A model generated the notes under the pieces. It was not told the DNA's origin, ran no database searches, and worked only from the letters and a program-made list of their open reading frames with translations. Of a DNA stretch of 64,000 nucleotides, positions 32,098-45,189 are shown one piece after another (the stretch's first letter is position 1; each line of letters begins with the position of its first letter). The DNA lies in the NCBI GenBank assembly GCA_017591395.1, contig WEDG01002550.1:1-64000 (forward strand), in the 5' to 3' direction. This DNA comes from Schistocephalus solidus. Taxonomy: Eukaryota; Platyhelminthes; Cestoda; Diphyllobothriidea; Diphyllobothriidae. A program made the position numbers and the translations under genes.

Positions 32098-32405
32098 ACG
32101 GGCCACGTGGTAGATGCGTTCGATCAATACGGGGGCCACATTAGGACACGGCACGCGTTATTCGGGTTGCACTCCCATAACAAATTCCGAACATGGTGGG
32201 GGGTGTGGTGGCACACTAGGGCCCAGGGGCCTCGGCCGCGCCAGCCACCCGCATCCTCTCCCATATCCGGTCGTTTTGACTCTGCCTTGACATCGGGCAT
32301 AGGTGGGGGAGTAGGAGAGAGTGCGGTAGATGCAGCGCAAGTCTACTATCACTTTAAACTAAATCAAGCGCAAGTCACCATACCTGCACCACCCTGCCGT
32401 GGATG
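32098..32405 (-). repeat. R3 repeat, copy 2, nested in a LINE B copy
   Basis: Reverse orientation. Begins GGGCCACGTGG and contains GCCGCGCCAGCCACC and GGAGAGAGTGCGGTAGATGCAGCGCAAGTC. It splits the C-terminal domain of the surrounding LINE, so R3 moved after that LINE was inserted. A target-site duplication was not obvious. Confidence 0.75.
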
Positions 32406-32570
32406 ATCGAACTATCGTATTTCTCCATCGTCTCCTACATCCATAAAGGCTCACTTTTTTTGCTTCCACGTATGTCTTGTTTGGAATAACTCACCAATGG
32501 CTAGCAGAAAGTAATCTGTCTGTTTTCAAGAGGAGATTGCGCCACGTAGCGACTTAATACATTTTTTTTT
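32406..32570 (+). mobile_element. LINE lineage B fragment, 3' part after R3
   Basis: Plus strand reads SSPTSIKAHFFCFHVCLVWN, matching the reference B reading SSTTNRSQFFASKYAFIWNN, followed by an SVFKRRLR-like end near 32520. It continues the copy broken at 32097. Confidence 0.6.
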
Positions 32571-35154
32571 CTCATTTTTTCCGAAAGGTTTTCTTAATAA
32601 CTTCTAGAAACTTGGAAACCGTCTCCAAATTGGCATATCCGCCCACTTGTTTTAATTTCGCATTTGGTTTCACGCGTCGCAGTGTGTAATTAGAAATCAT
32701 GTCTTTCAGGTAAAAAATGTCTTTCCCAACCCAACTCTATGATAAGTAGTCCATGTCTTGACACGTAAACGTGCTATGCCACCATTGGGATATCGAGTCC
32801 CTACCCCGTTGTCGGTCTCACTCCAGGTCTGTCTGCACACATTCCGATTCTTCTGGCTCGTCCGCTCTTCCGCCTATATAACTACACCCTAGCACCTAGG
32901 TGAACTGCTAAGCCAAATCTGGTTGCAGGTTTTCTCCTGAAAGCAAGTGTTTTCTGAACTCCCCCAGGGCTTTCAATTCAGGTGTATTTAATTGCTTCTC
33001 TCAATGCCCGCCCTTTTAACTTGAAACACCAAGTTTCAGAATCTGTATGTATTATCCTCTTATGCGGAAGGACAACATTTATCCTTAGTTGTATGATGCA
33101 TTGTACAAAAGAAATTTGTACATCCTATTGCTCAAGGAGAAATTTAGGTAAACACTACTGATGAAATTTTACTATTTAATTCAGTGCAAACTTTGCACTG
33201 ATAATGCCTCCCGGGCGCTTAGCAATAAAATTATTATAATTATTATTTTGATTATGGATTTTCGAATTATACACATCCACAAGGGCCATCGGTCAGTACG
33301 GGAAAAAAGGGCATGCCGATCCAGTGATCTAAGGAAGCTGTGGATTGTGACATCACTATGAGCTGGATATCAAACGAGATTTGGCTTAAGCTGTCTTTTT
33401 TCAACAGGCAAGCGTAAGGCAGCAGCTGTGACAGAAGTGCGATATTACTAACGTTAACGATATCACTAAAACCTAAAGGGTGATTGTTATGTGCTCGAGA
33501 GTGGACCAAATAAGACCAAGTGGAAAAATTGAAAATAATAGAAACTAATATTTCCTACCAACTTGTTAAACCATACACACACCAAATCGAGGCGAGATAT
33601 AGACTAAATGGTTCTAAGTAACACATAAGCATGTGTTGTTTTGCATTAGCAGTTACATTTGGAAAATGTAAGTATTTTTGCATCAAAGGCAGTCATTGAT
33701 AGCTAAAGATAGAGAGACCTATTTAAGTAGAAGTTCATTGAAGTCTCCTATGATTGTAGGCCCCTGCCTTTTCCATTGACAACTTTAATGAGTTTTATAG
33801 AAAAAAATAAAGAACAGGATTAAACCATCGGTTGAAAATCCTAAACTTTCTCATATGTAGGAGTGAGAAAATGTTTTAAAGATACAGGACGGGGGTGGGA
33901 TTTAGGCAGAGATAAAGTAAACACTCCCTAAAATAATTAACTTTACGGTCTTTTTTGAAAATGGAAATACTGTCGGAAGTTAACGCTTGTCCAAATGTAT
34001 GAGAGGTTATCCAGGTTGCAATGACCCCCCACATTATCTGCTAATCGCACTAAATGTTGCTTAACTGCGTGAGTCCGATTATAAATAGTAGGCCGTGATA
34101 TCTCTGTGGCAAAGTTTTTTCTCAGTTAGATGTGTCAGTTGGGTATTATTATTCTTTATTTTTTTAATGTTTATTTGAAATAAAATCATTAAGATTTTGC
34201 TTTTCATTTTTGCACGTGATTTTCCTAGATTTGCGGGAACTGATGACTGTTTCATGTGGTTTGTATACCTAGAATGTTGAATAACCCGTAGAATATTAGC
34301 TTTGTTTCAACACTCCATGTACACCCATACAAATGCACGCACCAAGTATTCCATAAAGGCGAAAAGACTACTGCTGCGGCGTAACGTCTTCGGATAGTGA
34401 CATGATTTTGACCAAGTTCAGATTTACAACCGGTGTAGCAGACCTGTGTAGACCACGGGGTCGGAAATTTGGTCTTTTTGTTACAATAAGGCTTTCATGA
34501 AAAAAATTAAACTTGCTGTATTTTAATCCCTGCTATGAAGTAACAGGAAGCAGTTGATAAGCTGTCGCGCAATCTTTTGTTACCATTAAATCATATTGCT
34601 TGTGTTTGTTTTCGAACCGAACGCGTCTTTATTAGTCCAGGTTGCCATGATAGGCACTGTACCTCATTTTTCCTAGTAAAAATGGCGGCAGCTCAGCAGT
34701 CCTATTCTCGGGACTAGGTCGTGCTCACTAGAATAATCAGTTTCTAGTTGTTAGCAAAAAATGAATAGGCATTTTATGAGAAGGGTATTTGCAGGCAAGT
34801 TTTGAGTAAGGAGATAAATACTGGAGGCTTATGAGGGGTACACATGTCATCTGAAGGTTGATTTCTGGTGATGTCTTATTATGAATATTCATTCACTAAC
34901 CTGCCCTAATTTTAATTTGGCCATACCGCTTGTGGATATCAACTGCCGGAGATTTCTTGCGGAATTTCATACAGTGCTGTCACGGACGCATGTGTTAAGC
35001 GAAATCAGGCAGGAGGATATCGCACTTATGAACAAGTAAGGCTAAGATAGGGAGCTGCAGAAAGGAATAATACGGATCGGGATGCAAAATGACTTGTTCA
35101 CTGAATGTTTTGAAAGGTGCTCCAATAATGGAGGATAGTTTGACCGTGGCCAAT
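32571..35154. other. No recognisable gene or repeat
   Basis: AT-rich stretch with only short frames (up to 80 codons). AT-only runs occur near 33220-33245. I see no splice-bounded exon, RNA gene or repeat shared with the rest of the window. Confidence 0.45.
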
Positions 35155-35300
35155 GACACCGTCTGCCACCTCACTCGTATAGCGGACGTGAATTAGATTA
35201 GACTAAGGTAGTCTTGCAAAGCATCTACTGCATTCTCTCCTCATTCACCCACCTGGCTCCGGTCACCATGAAGGTCGGGGCTGGGCGCTGGCGCAGTGAC
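35155..35300 (+). repeat. R3 repeat, truncated copy 3
   Basis: Contains CTTGCAAAGCATCTACTGCATTCTCTCC and CACCTGGCTCCGGTCACCATGAAGGTC, matching the central R3 block, then GGCGCTGGCGCAG. Both ends are missing. Confidence 0.6.
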
Positions 35301-36199
35301 TTACAAAGATAAACAACAGACCTATGTGCGACACACACGCAAATTGATCATCACAAAAATAGCGCAAAAGAAAACCAAACAGGGCAACGTCCTAGTGAAT
35401 AAGACAACGGGTCGCTTGGCAGGAACGAGGAACGGAAATGCAAAATAGGCGATTGGATCTGAGGAAACAAACGTGTGTGTGTGTCACTGCCGAGATTTGT
35501 GTCCGGTGAGGGAGGGATACAACTAATGCAAGCTTCATTGTTAGCGATAAAACGCCGGCAACAGCTAGTAGCATAGCTGCAGAAATCGCGACCGGCGTTG
35601 CTTTGTCTCTTGTCACCGTTCGACTGTATCATTGGCTGGAAGTTTGCATTACGGTTTTCATGTGCAATACAAAGCTATAGCGATTTTTCAAATCAAAAAT
35701 TATGGACACGGAAGCGAACGGATAGAATTTATTCAGTACGAGCGTAAAAGCTGTCAGAAAAAAGCACAGACAAGAAATGTCCGCGCTAACGACAATCGCC
35801 GCAACCAGGGCCCTTTCAACGATCAAAAGTGAGCTAAAACGCTCATACTTCCAGTAACTGCAAGATCACGTGCGTTTTCCGGGCGTTTGGTACGTATTGT
35901 GGTTTTTCTTCAACTGTTTGTTTTCAGCATGGGGCCGTAAAACGGACCACGATGGAGGTCCGCTAGATGAACACAGGGGTTAGATAAGGGTTTGGCATGC
36001 ATTATATGCGTAGCGCAACTCAAAAGTGGAGGGTATGGCGGCTCAGGCCGAACCAGCCATCGGAACTCAATCCCTCACCAGAGGCCTGACTAGCTGGGTG
36101 AAGGACGCTAGAGTGCGGCCGACTCTGGGGGCTACATTCTCAGGGTACTAAGCGCATATTCCTCACCATGAACAATCGGACGCGCTCGAATCGATAAAA
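35301..36199. other. No recognisable gene
   Basis: Overlapping frames of 65-93 codons on both strands match nothing I know. A short (GT)n run is at about 35471-35482. Confidence 0.4.
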
Positions 36200-36560
36200 G
36201 TGCACTAAAAGCAGCCCTTGGTTTAGAAGGCTCGAGATAACTCGGTCGCCTCAGCACGGATAGTCAGGCTGCAATGGCTCCTTCTAATGTGGCCTCTAGG
36301 GCACTCCCTCTCAGTTTGAACCCGACCTGCGCCTTTCTTGTTGGTGTGAAGGCCTGGTCTATCATGAGCGGATAAGGCGGGTATGACACACGTCGGCGGA
36401 CTACTTCCGATTCCGCTTTCAGTTGTCTTGCCTTCGTTATGGCAATGGCTCAGGTGGATGAAGGAGCATGGGACGTGGTGGATGCTTCGCATGTCTGCTA
36501 TTGACATAAAATAGTTCACACGCAAGTCATCGTCCCTGCATCTACCATACTGTGACGCAC
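36200..36560 (-). repeat. R3 repeat, diverged copy 4
   Basis: Reverse orientation: GGCTGCAATGGCTCCTTCT and the GGCACTCCC words match the second half of R3 (compare 50450-50500 reversed). GACATAAAATAGTTCACACGCAAGTCATCGTCCCTGC matches its start. Strongly diverged in the middle. Confidence 0.6.
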
Positions 36561-37316
36561 ACGGTGGACGTCACCAATAACGGTGGTTGAACTGCTGCAT
36601 TTTCTAGCAGGGGGTCTTGACTACCAACTACCTTGGCTTAGATGAAATATTGGAAATAGACCTGCGAAAGCCACCAAAAAGTGGCCTTGCACCCAGCATT
36701 ATACAAAGCAACCAATCTAACGATTACGTTGAAAAAACCCACAAAGGACTGCCATGAATGGACTAATGCATTTGGAGAATAAGAAATACAGGGAATCGAA
36801 TTATTCTACCTTTTTTGTATTCAGGGCCCTTCGTCTTGCGAAATTTCAGTCAACATAACACTTTTGCTGGAAATTTTTTGTTTGAAGTGAAGCCCGTTTT
36901 TCCTACCGATGTGTCACTATTTACGGGTTGATCTACCCCATGCTGTTTCCCACCGAGCTTCGTACAAAATGGATTGTACTGCGATAGTGAATTCCTATGA
37001 CATCTTGGCAGGTGCAACGTCCTCGCAGATCCAGATAGACTCCTGCCCACGTGCACCGGCCGTTGTGCACGTTGATCTCTTTCAGCTAATGACTCATCAT
37101 TCGGTCCTTAAGTAGAACGCTTCAAACGCCCTCATGGTCCTGAAGTCTAGCCCACGTGGATTCCACAAAGACTGGCGCGGCAACCTTCAATGAATTTCGA
37201 TCAGGGAATATTTGAATTCAGTGGGTAGCGTTTAAACACTGGATGTGACGAAGCATAGATCAACAGCAAACGAATTTCCAGTGAAATGGAATTGCTAGCA
37301 AATGCAAACTTTGGCA
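36561..37316. other. No recognisable gene
   Basis: Short frames only (68 codons at most). Nothing recognised. Confidence 0.4.
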
Positions 37317-37670
37317 AGAATGCCTTGTATGACCGCCTAAACAGGACACGGGGAAAAGGAGATACCTACAATACGCTAAATTCCAAGGAACTTAGGTTAA
37401 GGATTTAGTTAAGGGTTAGGCTGAAGATTAAGGCCAGAGCTGGGGTTGGGGTCAAGGGCATTATTGTGTTAACTGTTGTATTTAGGTTGAGGACAGGTCT
37501 AGGGTTAAGACCAAGGTGACAGTTTAATTTTAGAGAAGGGGTTGGTGTTCAAGTGGAGACCCAGGTATATTTATCCTTCCTGAAATTTACGGTAAGGGCA
37601 CATATCTTAAACGGGAGGGGTGGCTCCTCTTCCTGGGTCCTGATTGGGCGACAATAAAATGCATCCCTGC
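37317..37670 (-). mobile_element. Inverted-repeat element with telomere-like core (TIRtel), copy 1
   Basis: Left end AGAATGCCTTGTATGACCGCCTAAACAGGACACG and right end (37617-37670) GGGTCCTGATTGGGCGACAATAAAATGCATCCC are imperfect inverted repeats of about 50 bases. Between them 37390-37560 is a degenerate GGTTAG/AGGGTTAAG tract. Reversed, it aligns with copy 2 at several anchors: TACGGTAAATTTCAGGA, the telomere-like tract and TTCCTTGGAA. It has no coding capacity, so it resembles a non-autonomous (MITE-like) element. Confidence 0.7.
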
Positions 37671-39535
37671 CCAAACCTTTTGCGTGTAAAATTTCCCGCG
37701 AAGTACACTATTTCTTTAGTCACTTATTCCGTCAATTTTTCGGCTGCAATGTTCCCTGTTTCTGAATCTATCAGATGGTACCTGGTGCAAAAGCAGAGGG
37801 GTATCCGGCCACATCTTGCACACAACAGTGATAGAGATTTTCAAAAAGTTAGCGTTTGCAAAGCTTCAGGGACCCTAATGAATATGAGCGGACCGAGGAA
37901 AACCGTCTACGTACTGTTTGCTGTGAGAACTGTTTCCTCGGCAACCTGATGGTTTGCATTGTCTGACAAATAATCTGCCGATCTGGGCAATACTACCTCA
38001 CCCTAAAAATGCCAGAAATTTCGCCGATGGCCCTTAGCTTCTAGCAATCTGTTTTCAGCCTTGCACGCAGTCTGCAAGGGAGCAGGTTAAGATTGAATGC
38101 CTGGGGGGAGGGCATTAAGTTGGCACTGTTGTTGAGAAATCTTCTTTATGTACAGACCCAGGATTCTTATCTTAGCGGTAAATACGCTACTGAGACTGCA
38201 AAAGCTTTTCTCGAGTAACAGTTACCACAGAACACGGAAGATTGCTCACAGTCGAATATTGATTAATCGTTCTTGATATCACTGAGCAGTAACAGTTTCG
38301 GATGGCTCCAACTACTCGTAATACACCCCTTTCCTTTGTGGAATATTTGGATCTGGGTCTTATGTTGATGGTTGACCAGGCGTCGTCCAGGGCTTTTTAG
38401 TTTTACGACCATCCATAGCAGTTAAATTTTCATCGTCACCATTCTAAGCAAACATTAAGCGCATTGAAGACAATATTTCACACGGTTTTACGGTTTTCTT
38501 TTTATCTTTCAGTCATTTCATGCGGTATGCAAATTTATTGTTTATCTACCATTCAAAATTCGTGTAAACCTTTTTGAAAATTCAATCTATCAAGTCCTAA
38601 TATTTGAAGTTTCTTTAAGCTTTTGATATTGATCGTGATCGATTAACTTCTCCAGTTCTTCAAAAGTTTACGGCTATTCTATGTCAAAATGCCCACTCTC
38701 AAAAGTCTCCAAACATTTCTTATACGTTCTTTCATCGCAAGCTTCCTCAACTTGAAGTCTTAAGTCCCATCCGAATGATTACCATGAATTTACCTAATTG
38801 CCTCCCTCGTTCCAGCACTGAGATATTCCCTTGTTTTTAACACTACGTGATATGTTATGTGGTTCATCCTACTGGCAACACAGGCGCGAACTTCCGACTG
38901 GTACCTGCGTTACTCGTACGGTTGATCATCCAACATTGGTTGAATACTGCCTGCCTATTGAGTGTTGTGGAATATTTTACGATTATCTCCCTGAAGCGGA
39001 TATATGTCAGCTCAAATATTCACAGCGAATTTCGTACCGGGCAAAAAAGCTACACAGGTAGGGGTGCAAGAGATCATTTCTCAACTGCGATAGGGAATCA
39101 TGGAAACTACAGTTTTTATCCGGTTTAGGCGTCTTCGACCCTCAGAACGAAGGCAGTAACGATACAGGCATGCCAAATGCTGCACGACCGTAGTGGTCAA
39201 GGCACTCAGTCAGTATTTCCTCTCTTATCTACCGCCATTCTCCGAATCTTGCATAACTGAGCCTACAAAAGCTTTAGTCCAAAGAATTTCCTCCAAGTTA
39301 GCACATTAATATTTGGGAGACTAAACGGTTAACACGTAAGTTCTCAATTACTCAGAGTTCGTCAGTACCTGGCTGGATCCTACACTGGAGCTTGAAGACA
39401 GAACAGCATAGGCTATGTGCCCTTCTCTAACTGAGACGTGCTGTTGAACAGCAGAAAGATGTGTCAGCCGACAGGATGCGAGACTTGGTTCAAATGGTAA
39501 ATTGTTTGCCTCGAATTCTCAATGGCCAAAATATT
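37671..39535. other. No recognisable gene
   Basis: A 101-codon plus frame at 37644-37949 starts inside the TIRtel right end and matches nothing. Other frames are shadows. No repeat with a partner in this window was seen. Confidence 0.4.
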
Positions 39536-39539
39536 TTGA

Positions 39540-39975
39540 CTCAGAAGGAGAAGATTCGATCGCTGGAACAAGAAGTGTATTGGCTTGCCTTTCCGGATTC
39601 CCACTCGAACCCCGCATCAGAGACAAACAGTAAAGTGTTTATAGAACGTAGTGGTCATGCGACCAGGGGCGCACTAAGATTAGCAGCTCGCGCGATCACC
39701 GCTGGGGGTCGTAATGGAGGCTATGATGTCTTAGCCGTCCGCGTCCGAGTAACTAATGGCCGCGATTTCACCATCCGTGTTGGATGTTGGCATGATATTC
39801 ACCTGGCCGTTTGGCTCACTGTCATTGGAGGTGTTGGGTGCCCACGCCCTCCGCACGTGACCGATTACACTGCTCAGACGATGCCTCAGATCAGAATATG
39901 GGACCGGGAGGTCAGTACGCCTGTTGATGGACTGAGGACATGAGCATCATGACTCGAGCAGCTCACGGCTTACGT
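39540..39975 (+). repeat. Dispersed repeat R4, copy 1, with open frame
   Basis: Shares long similarity with 53500-53060 (reverse) from GCGATCGCTGGA-CAAGA through GGCGTGATATTTACCTGGC-like sequence to CCTGTTGATGGACTG. The 39461-39943 frame is open for 160 codons. Its last 75 codons (LAVRVRVTNGRDFTI, CWHDIHLAVWLTVIGGVGCP, PQIRIWDREVSTPVDGLR) have a clear counterpart in the other copy. I do not recognise the protein; it may simply be a repeat with a chance open frame. Confidence 0.65.
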
Positions 39976-39985
39976 GGTTGTCGGT

Positions 39986-40368
39986 AGGGATGCCTTGTAT
40001 GGCCGCCTAAACAGGACACGAGAATAGGAACCACCTCGCCCACTTAAAAGTGGTGAGCTTACGGTAAATTTCAGGAGATATACTCTTGTCTTAACGCTCA
40101 CAAGAACCCTAACATAAAACTAAACTGTCTCCTTTCTCTTAACCCTAGCCCAACCCCAAACACGATAATAACCTTAACCCTTAGCCTAATAATGCCCCTA
40201 AACACAATTCTGTCCTAAACATCAAAATGAAACCTAATCCTAAATTTAAACTTAGCCCTAATCTAAATCATAAACAAACATTCCTTGGAAATTGACGCAA
40301 AGTCCCATATATTGTGGATGGTTACTATTCTGGTGTCCTGTTAAGGTGGCCATATAAGCCATCCTTAC
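39986..40368 (+). mobile_element. Inverted-repeat element with telomere-like core (TIRtel), copy 2
   Basis: Left end AGGGATGCCTTGTATGGCCG then CCTAAACAGGACACGAGAATAGGAACCA; right end (40313-40368) TGGTTACTATTCTGGTGTCCTG then TTAAGGTGGCCATATAAGCCATCC. The ends pair over about 45 bases with few mismatches. The core 40105-40275 is a degenerate CCCTAA/AACCCT tract on the plus strand. Copy 1 (37317-37670) is the same element in reverse. It lies between two R4 copies of opposite orientation. Confidence 0.75.
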
Positions 40369-40419
40369 GCGATTGTCATCTCTTGCAAGGATTTCGGTTT
40401 CGAAAAACTTGAAGATATG

Positions 40420-40720
40420 ACCGGATCCCGCCGAATGAGGCACAATGACCGTGAGTCCAATGAGAGCGAGTCAAATGGCCGAGTAGGTATCACGCCCATA
40501 TCCATCACGGATGGTAAAATTGCGGCAATTAACGACTCGTACATGGACGGCAAAGTAAGTATCGCCTCAAGTGCGTTGATCATGAGAGTTAATGAAAGTA
40601 TACATGCGGTCGCGCGGCAACTACGTACTATAAATACTGTACGGCTTGTGACTCCACTGCGTTTAACTGCGACTGTCCCTGATAGAGTGAGAGTCGAAAC
40701 GGCAGGCCGCTAAGTTCTTG
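40420..40720 (-). repeat. Dispersed repeat R4, diverged copy 2
   Basis: Plus-strand words GAGTCAAATGGCCGAGTAGGTATCACGCC and ACGGATGGTAAAATTGCGGC match the 53215-53275 region. The 75-codon frame seen in the other two copies is broken here. Confidence 0.6.
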
Positions 40721-43700
40721 GTACAGAGATTGCATCCTCGTCTTCTGAATTTCTTCCTGAAAATCAGTGATTCGCTTTTAGTTCGGCTCTGTTCTCAGGT
40801 TACAAAGGATCAAACTTTAAACTATGATTGACTGGCAATCTAAAGAGGTCAGAAATAGCCCTCCCCAACTTTTTACTCTTTGTTGGTATGACGTTGCGAG
40901 AACGTTGACACTTAAGTTCTGCCTGAAATAGCCAGTTACCAAGACCTAGCTAAAAATCTAAAAGGGAAATGATGGGAACCACTGATAATTACGAATGCAT
41001 TTTCTCCATTGAACTTCATCTGAAGTCAACCAAACAGTTACTAGGCCTCACATGAAATATCGCCATCAGAGAACTTTTATATAATTACTGCCTACAACTA
41101 CTTGTATTCGATCACTGCATCAACATGTTTGTATAGATTTACAACCACAGTCCTCCAATGATGGCGAAAAAGTCTTTAAATATGGCGCCAAAATTTTCAG
41201 CCAGGGCGCGTAAAATAAGACTCTTAGTATACACACATAGAGAATCAATGCCTTTAAAACCAGGAAACCTCTCTAGCTGCATCTACAAACAAACTGCCCC
41301 GTGCCTTGGGCTACTGCTGTTAAACAATACCGTAGCACTCGCAACGCGTGAGGCAGATAACAGGACATGGCTTTTTCGAAGTACGTCCCCGCTCCCATAC
41401 TGAAGACCCAGAAGATAGGTTGTATTCAGGAAAATTTGCTATCATCTTTAGTACTGAAGGAACGGGGAGATTGGTTGAACGGTTAGAAGGCAGTTACTCA
41501 ATCATCACGGGTTAACGTGCATTCCTCCGGATGCTCCTCACAGACATCAAGATTTGTGCAGAGGCAGAAGAAGTTGCAGTTGCTCTCAGCTCTGTGGCCG
41601 TCTAGGAAGTCATGAGCACTGACTTCGTATTCTCTACCAAAGAAACCACTGAAAATACAAAAAGAGCACGCTTCTTATAAATCACAGTATATTGTGTGAT
41701 GCGAGTTTGTAGTTAAAGACACGAACCCGTATGACATGGGACAGCTGTTGAGCAATGAGCTTTTTCAGCTGTTTATAATTATCTGGGCACGTGGGTTTCA
41801 CTAGCTTTGTTACATAACAGATTAATGGAAGGTCACATGACCCTAAGAAGCTCATTTCACAGATCCCTAACTTTTAAATTAAATGGCACTGGCGCCACAG
41901 AAATAACAGAATAAGATGCCACAATTCCCTTTGTCTATTTGCAAAATGGCTTTACGGCATGTAGTTTTTGAACTTTGGACACATACTTGTTTCTGTAAAA
42001 ATTATGTACCCAAATCGTCCTCCAGAAGGGTCAAACTCTGTTTACTTTTCATTCTTAACACTCTCAATTTGCATGAACTCGGTACTGCCGTTGTGACAAA
42101 GTAGTAGCACAGCTTGTAAATTCCTGTCATTATCTTGGCACTTTGGCAAGGTCTTTTAAGTCAAAGCATTTTTCAGATGCATCTGCTAAACGCAAGCGTC
42201 TGCCCAAAACAAATGTCCTTATTATTGCAAGATGATTTAATCGGCAGACTTAAAGGATGCCAAACAAAGCAGTCACGATTTCAACTGAGTTTATGTGTAC
42301 CGATTTGGTTAGCATTTTTAAAGCCAGATAATGAAGCAATAATTGATTTCCATGGATTGAGGGCGATGTAGGAGTATTCCGTTTAACGTTGGAGCTCCCT
42401 TCTTGAACCCTCGCAGGCGGTCACATAGGTACGATCTGCACTAGTGAAGAGGTTTTATCGACAGATAAAGGGAAGAATTAAGAGACTGTTTGAGGGTGAC
42501 CAAGAGTTCCATTCTCGCCTTACTGCCCTTTTCTTAAAAATTTTCCAATTGAGGAAACACATCTTTATAAAATACCGCATGAACGCTCACTACTCTTATA
42601 GTAGCCCACTGCTAACTATAATTCTAAAAATGAATTTACCAAAGACACAAGCAATTCCAAATCCCTTATGGCGTCGCTGCAATCCTTATTTATATTCCAT
42701 AAATCTCATTGGATAATGACAAAACCAGTCTGATAATGCGCTAGCTCATTTCATGACAAATGATACTAAGGCTTCTTACCTGAATTTCTGTGAGATATTT
42801 CGCCATTTTGTAGTTCAGAAATGGCTTGCAAGCAGGACAGTTTGCCTACTTTTTACATCACCGTAGCAGAAAATATTAATCATGAATTAAAGATCACTAA
42901 GAACGTAGTTATCGTTTACTGTATCAGTCTTCCATGCAGATTGATAGTAAAATAAATTGTAGGGGACGAATTCCTAAAAAAATGAAGGCTCATATTACTA
43001 ATGAGTCGGGGTTCTACGGGCTCCGGTGCTGGCATTGTGAGGAAACGTAACCAAAAAGGCAATAGGCATCCACGTCACCCGAGTATAAGTCACTTAGGTG
43101 GTTACTTGAACGCCATTTGAGCATCCCATTTCTCCACTGGAATTCTCTCTTGCGTTCTTATAGACATTAGCATGGTAGATTTTTCCGTTTTATTGGGAAC
43201 CCCCGACAGTTGCTACGGCGGAAAGCTGAGAGCAACTACAGATGTGTTCCCGACCAGCGACAATTCGGGCAACCAGGGGAATAATAAGCTTAAGATTTTG
43301 CCCAATTTGAATGCGGCTACGGCAAAGATAATTACCTCCAAGACAATGCTAACTTGTGCTCACTTCGCTATCCATGATCATTCTGTTTTTTTTGTTCCCT
43401 TAACTTCGTACACATCTCCTCCGATAAAGGTTACCAATCTCGGGTAAATGAAATGGTACTAGTTAGATCAACAGTTTGAGCATTTTAAGATGCAAGCTAC
43501 CCCATGGTAGCTAAGTGTCGTTGGGACTAATTTTTTGTTGGGAAATTGATTAAAACGTGAAAAACAATGTGACTAAAAGTGGTAGATAGGCGAGGAAATG
43601 CTTACGTTGAGTGTCTTCCTAAATATATTTTGGGTTTTATCCAAACTCTTCAGCCAACCTGCACAGAACCGTAAGAAAGAAATCCATGCAACACCGCGTT

Positions 43701-45189
43701 TTGATCAATTACTCAAGTTTTTAATTTAGACCTTCGTCAAAGTACAGTGATTGTAAATTCAGCGTCATAAGGCTCCCTCATATACAACTTAAATTGTCCT
43801 GTTTATGCAGTCTTGGCACAGTTAATGCATGCTATTTCTATGTACACTTTATAGCCCAAACAATACTCAAATCAGAATGAAAACGTTAATATGCAGTATT
43901 AAAGGGTATAAATATATAGAAAGTTACTTTTGCGTGAATGGCTCGATCGCGAGCGCAGAGTTTGTTTTGCAGTGACGAACAATGAGGGGACGATCAACCT
44001 GCAGTAAAGACAACACAGTAGAGAGCAAACTGAGAGATTTGGCCACAGGACAACAACTAAAAAGTCACAACGTTTTAGAGAAGATTATTCAGGAGGGAAA
44101 AGAGGTGTTTTTTAGACAATTTTTAGACGTCGAATTTACAAAGGAATTCAAAAAGCTTACAACCGGCAGGGTTCTACGACCAAGTCATTGAAAATCTCAA
44201 AAATCTATAAACAGCTGACATAATATAGATTAACGGGTATTTTTTGTTTCCTGTCTATTTCAACACTGAGCCATTTTATTTGGTTGTTTGAGAAAAACTT
44301 GGAGGTTTTATTACAAACCTGAGGACCTTTCCGAAGAGCTGTTTGGCAACACCTTTGTCGTAAAAGTGTTCTAGTGGATCTGCTGGCTCTGTGGGACGCA
44401 CATCATCTTTTGAAAACTGGTAATGGCAAAGCATCGCCTAGTATGGTGTACTGAAACCTGTGTGCATCCCTGGCGAAGCTTTAATTTAATCTGCTTTTCA
44501 AAAGTGCCCTCATAAAAGCGGCTCACGACAAATGATGCCTAAATCGGCGTTGGACGCTGGTCTCATTCCTGAACCTCCGCCATCAGAGTGGCCGATCAAG
44601 GGTTTACGTGGTTACAAATTGCCTGGTTGTGTAATCCTCCCAAGTCCGCGGACGAAGAAACTATTAAGATGGAGGGATGTAATCGTTTTAATGTGCCACA
44701 TAGCATACTGCGTGTAAAATATGTAAAAAATGACTACCAGAGTTGTGGGAAGTGAACCTATTGTACTAAATTTAAGCAGGATCAACCTGTCTTCAAGTGT
44801 TACATGCGATTGCATTTGATACGCTTTTCTACTAAAAGTGCAGACGGTCAACATCATCTTGAAAGGTTTCACGCAAAATTGCATTATGTGCGTTCACTGT
44901 TGGATTGGAGGGCGCCACTGAAGCATAAAATCAAATCAGACTTATCTGTTAGAACCAAATAAGTCGGCCTCCCCATTATCTTAAAGGTTAAGGGAAATTA
45001 AATAATTTACCTGTCGGTTGCTGCAAAAGTCCTCATGACGTGCTATATTTTGCACAACCAGCAGTAATAAATCTGCGAGCAGCGTGTATAAGCCAACGAG
45101 TGTTAACAGATAAATAATCCAAAAACTTCCTGGAGCCAAAATAGTCCTTTGCAGTCAAAAACAGCCTTACCATACCATATAACTACATT
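40721..45189. other. No recognisable gene; long unannotated stretch
   Basis: Frames up to 91 codons (for example 43172-43447 + and 44612-44884 -) lack known motifs and convincing splice borders. I could not see LINE, gypsy or R-family similarity. Host intron or intergenic DNA is the likely identity. Confidence 0.45.

Noticed and set aside
37390..37560. True chromosome-end telomere
   Set aside because: The TTAGGG-like units are highly degenerate, enclosed by inverted repeats and flanked by ordinary sequence on both sides.
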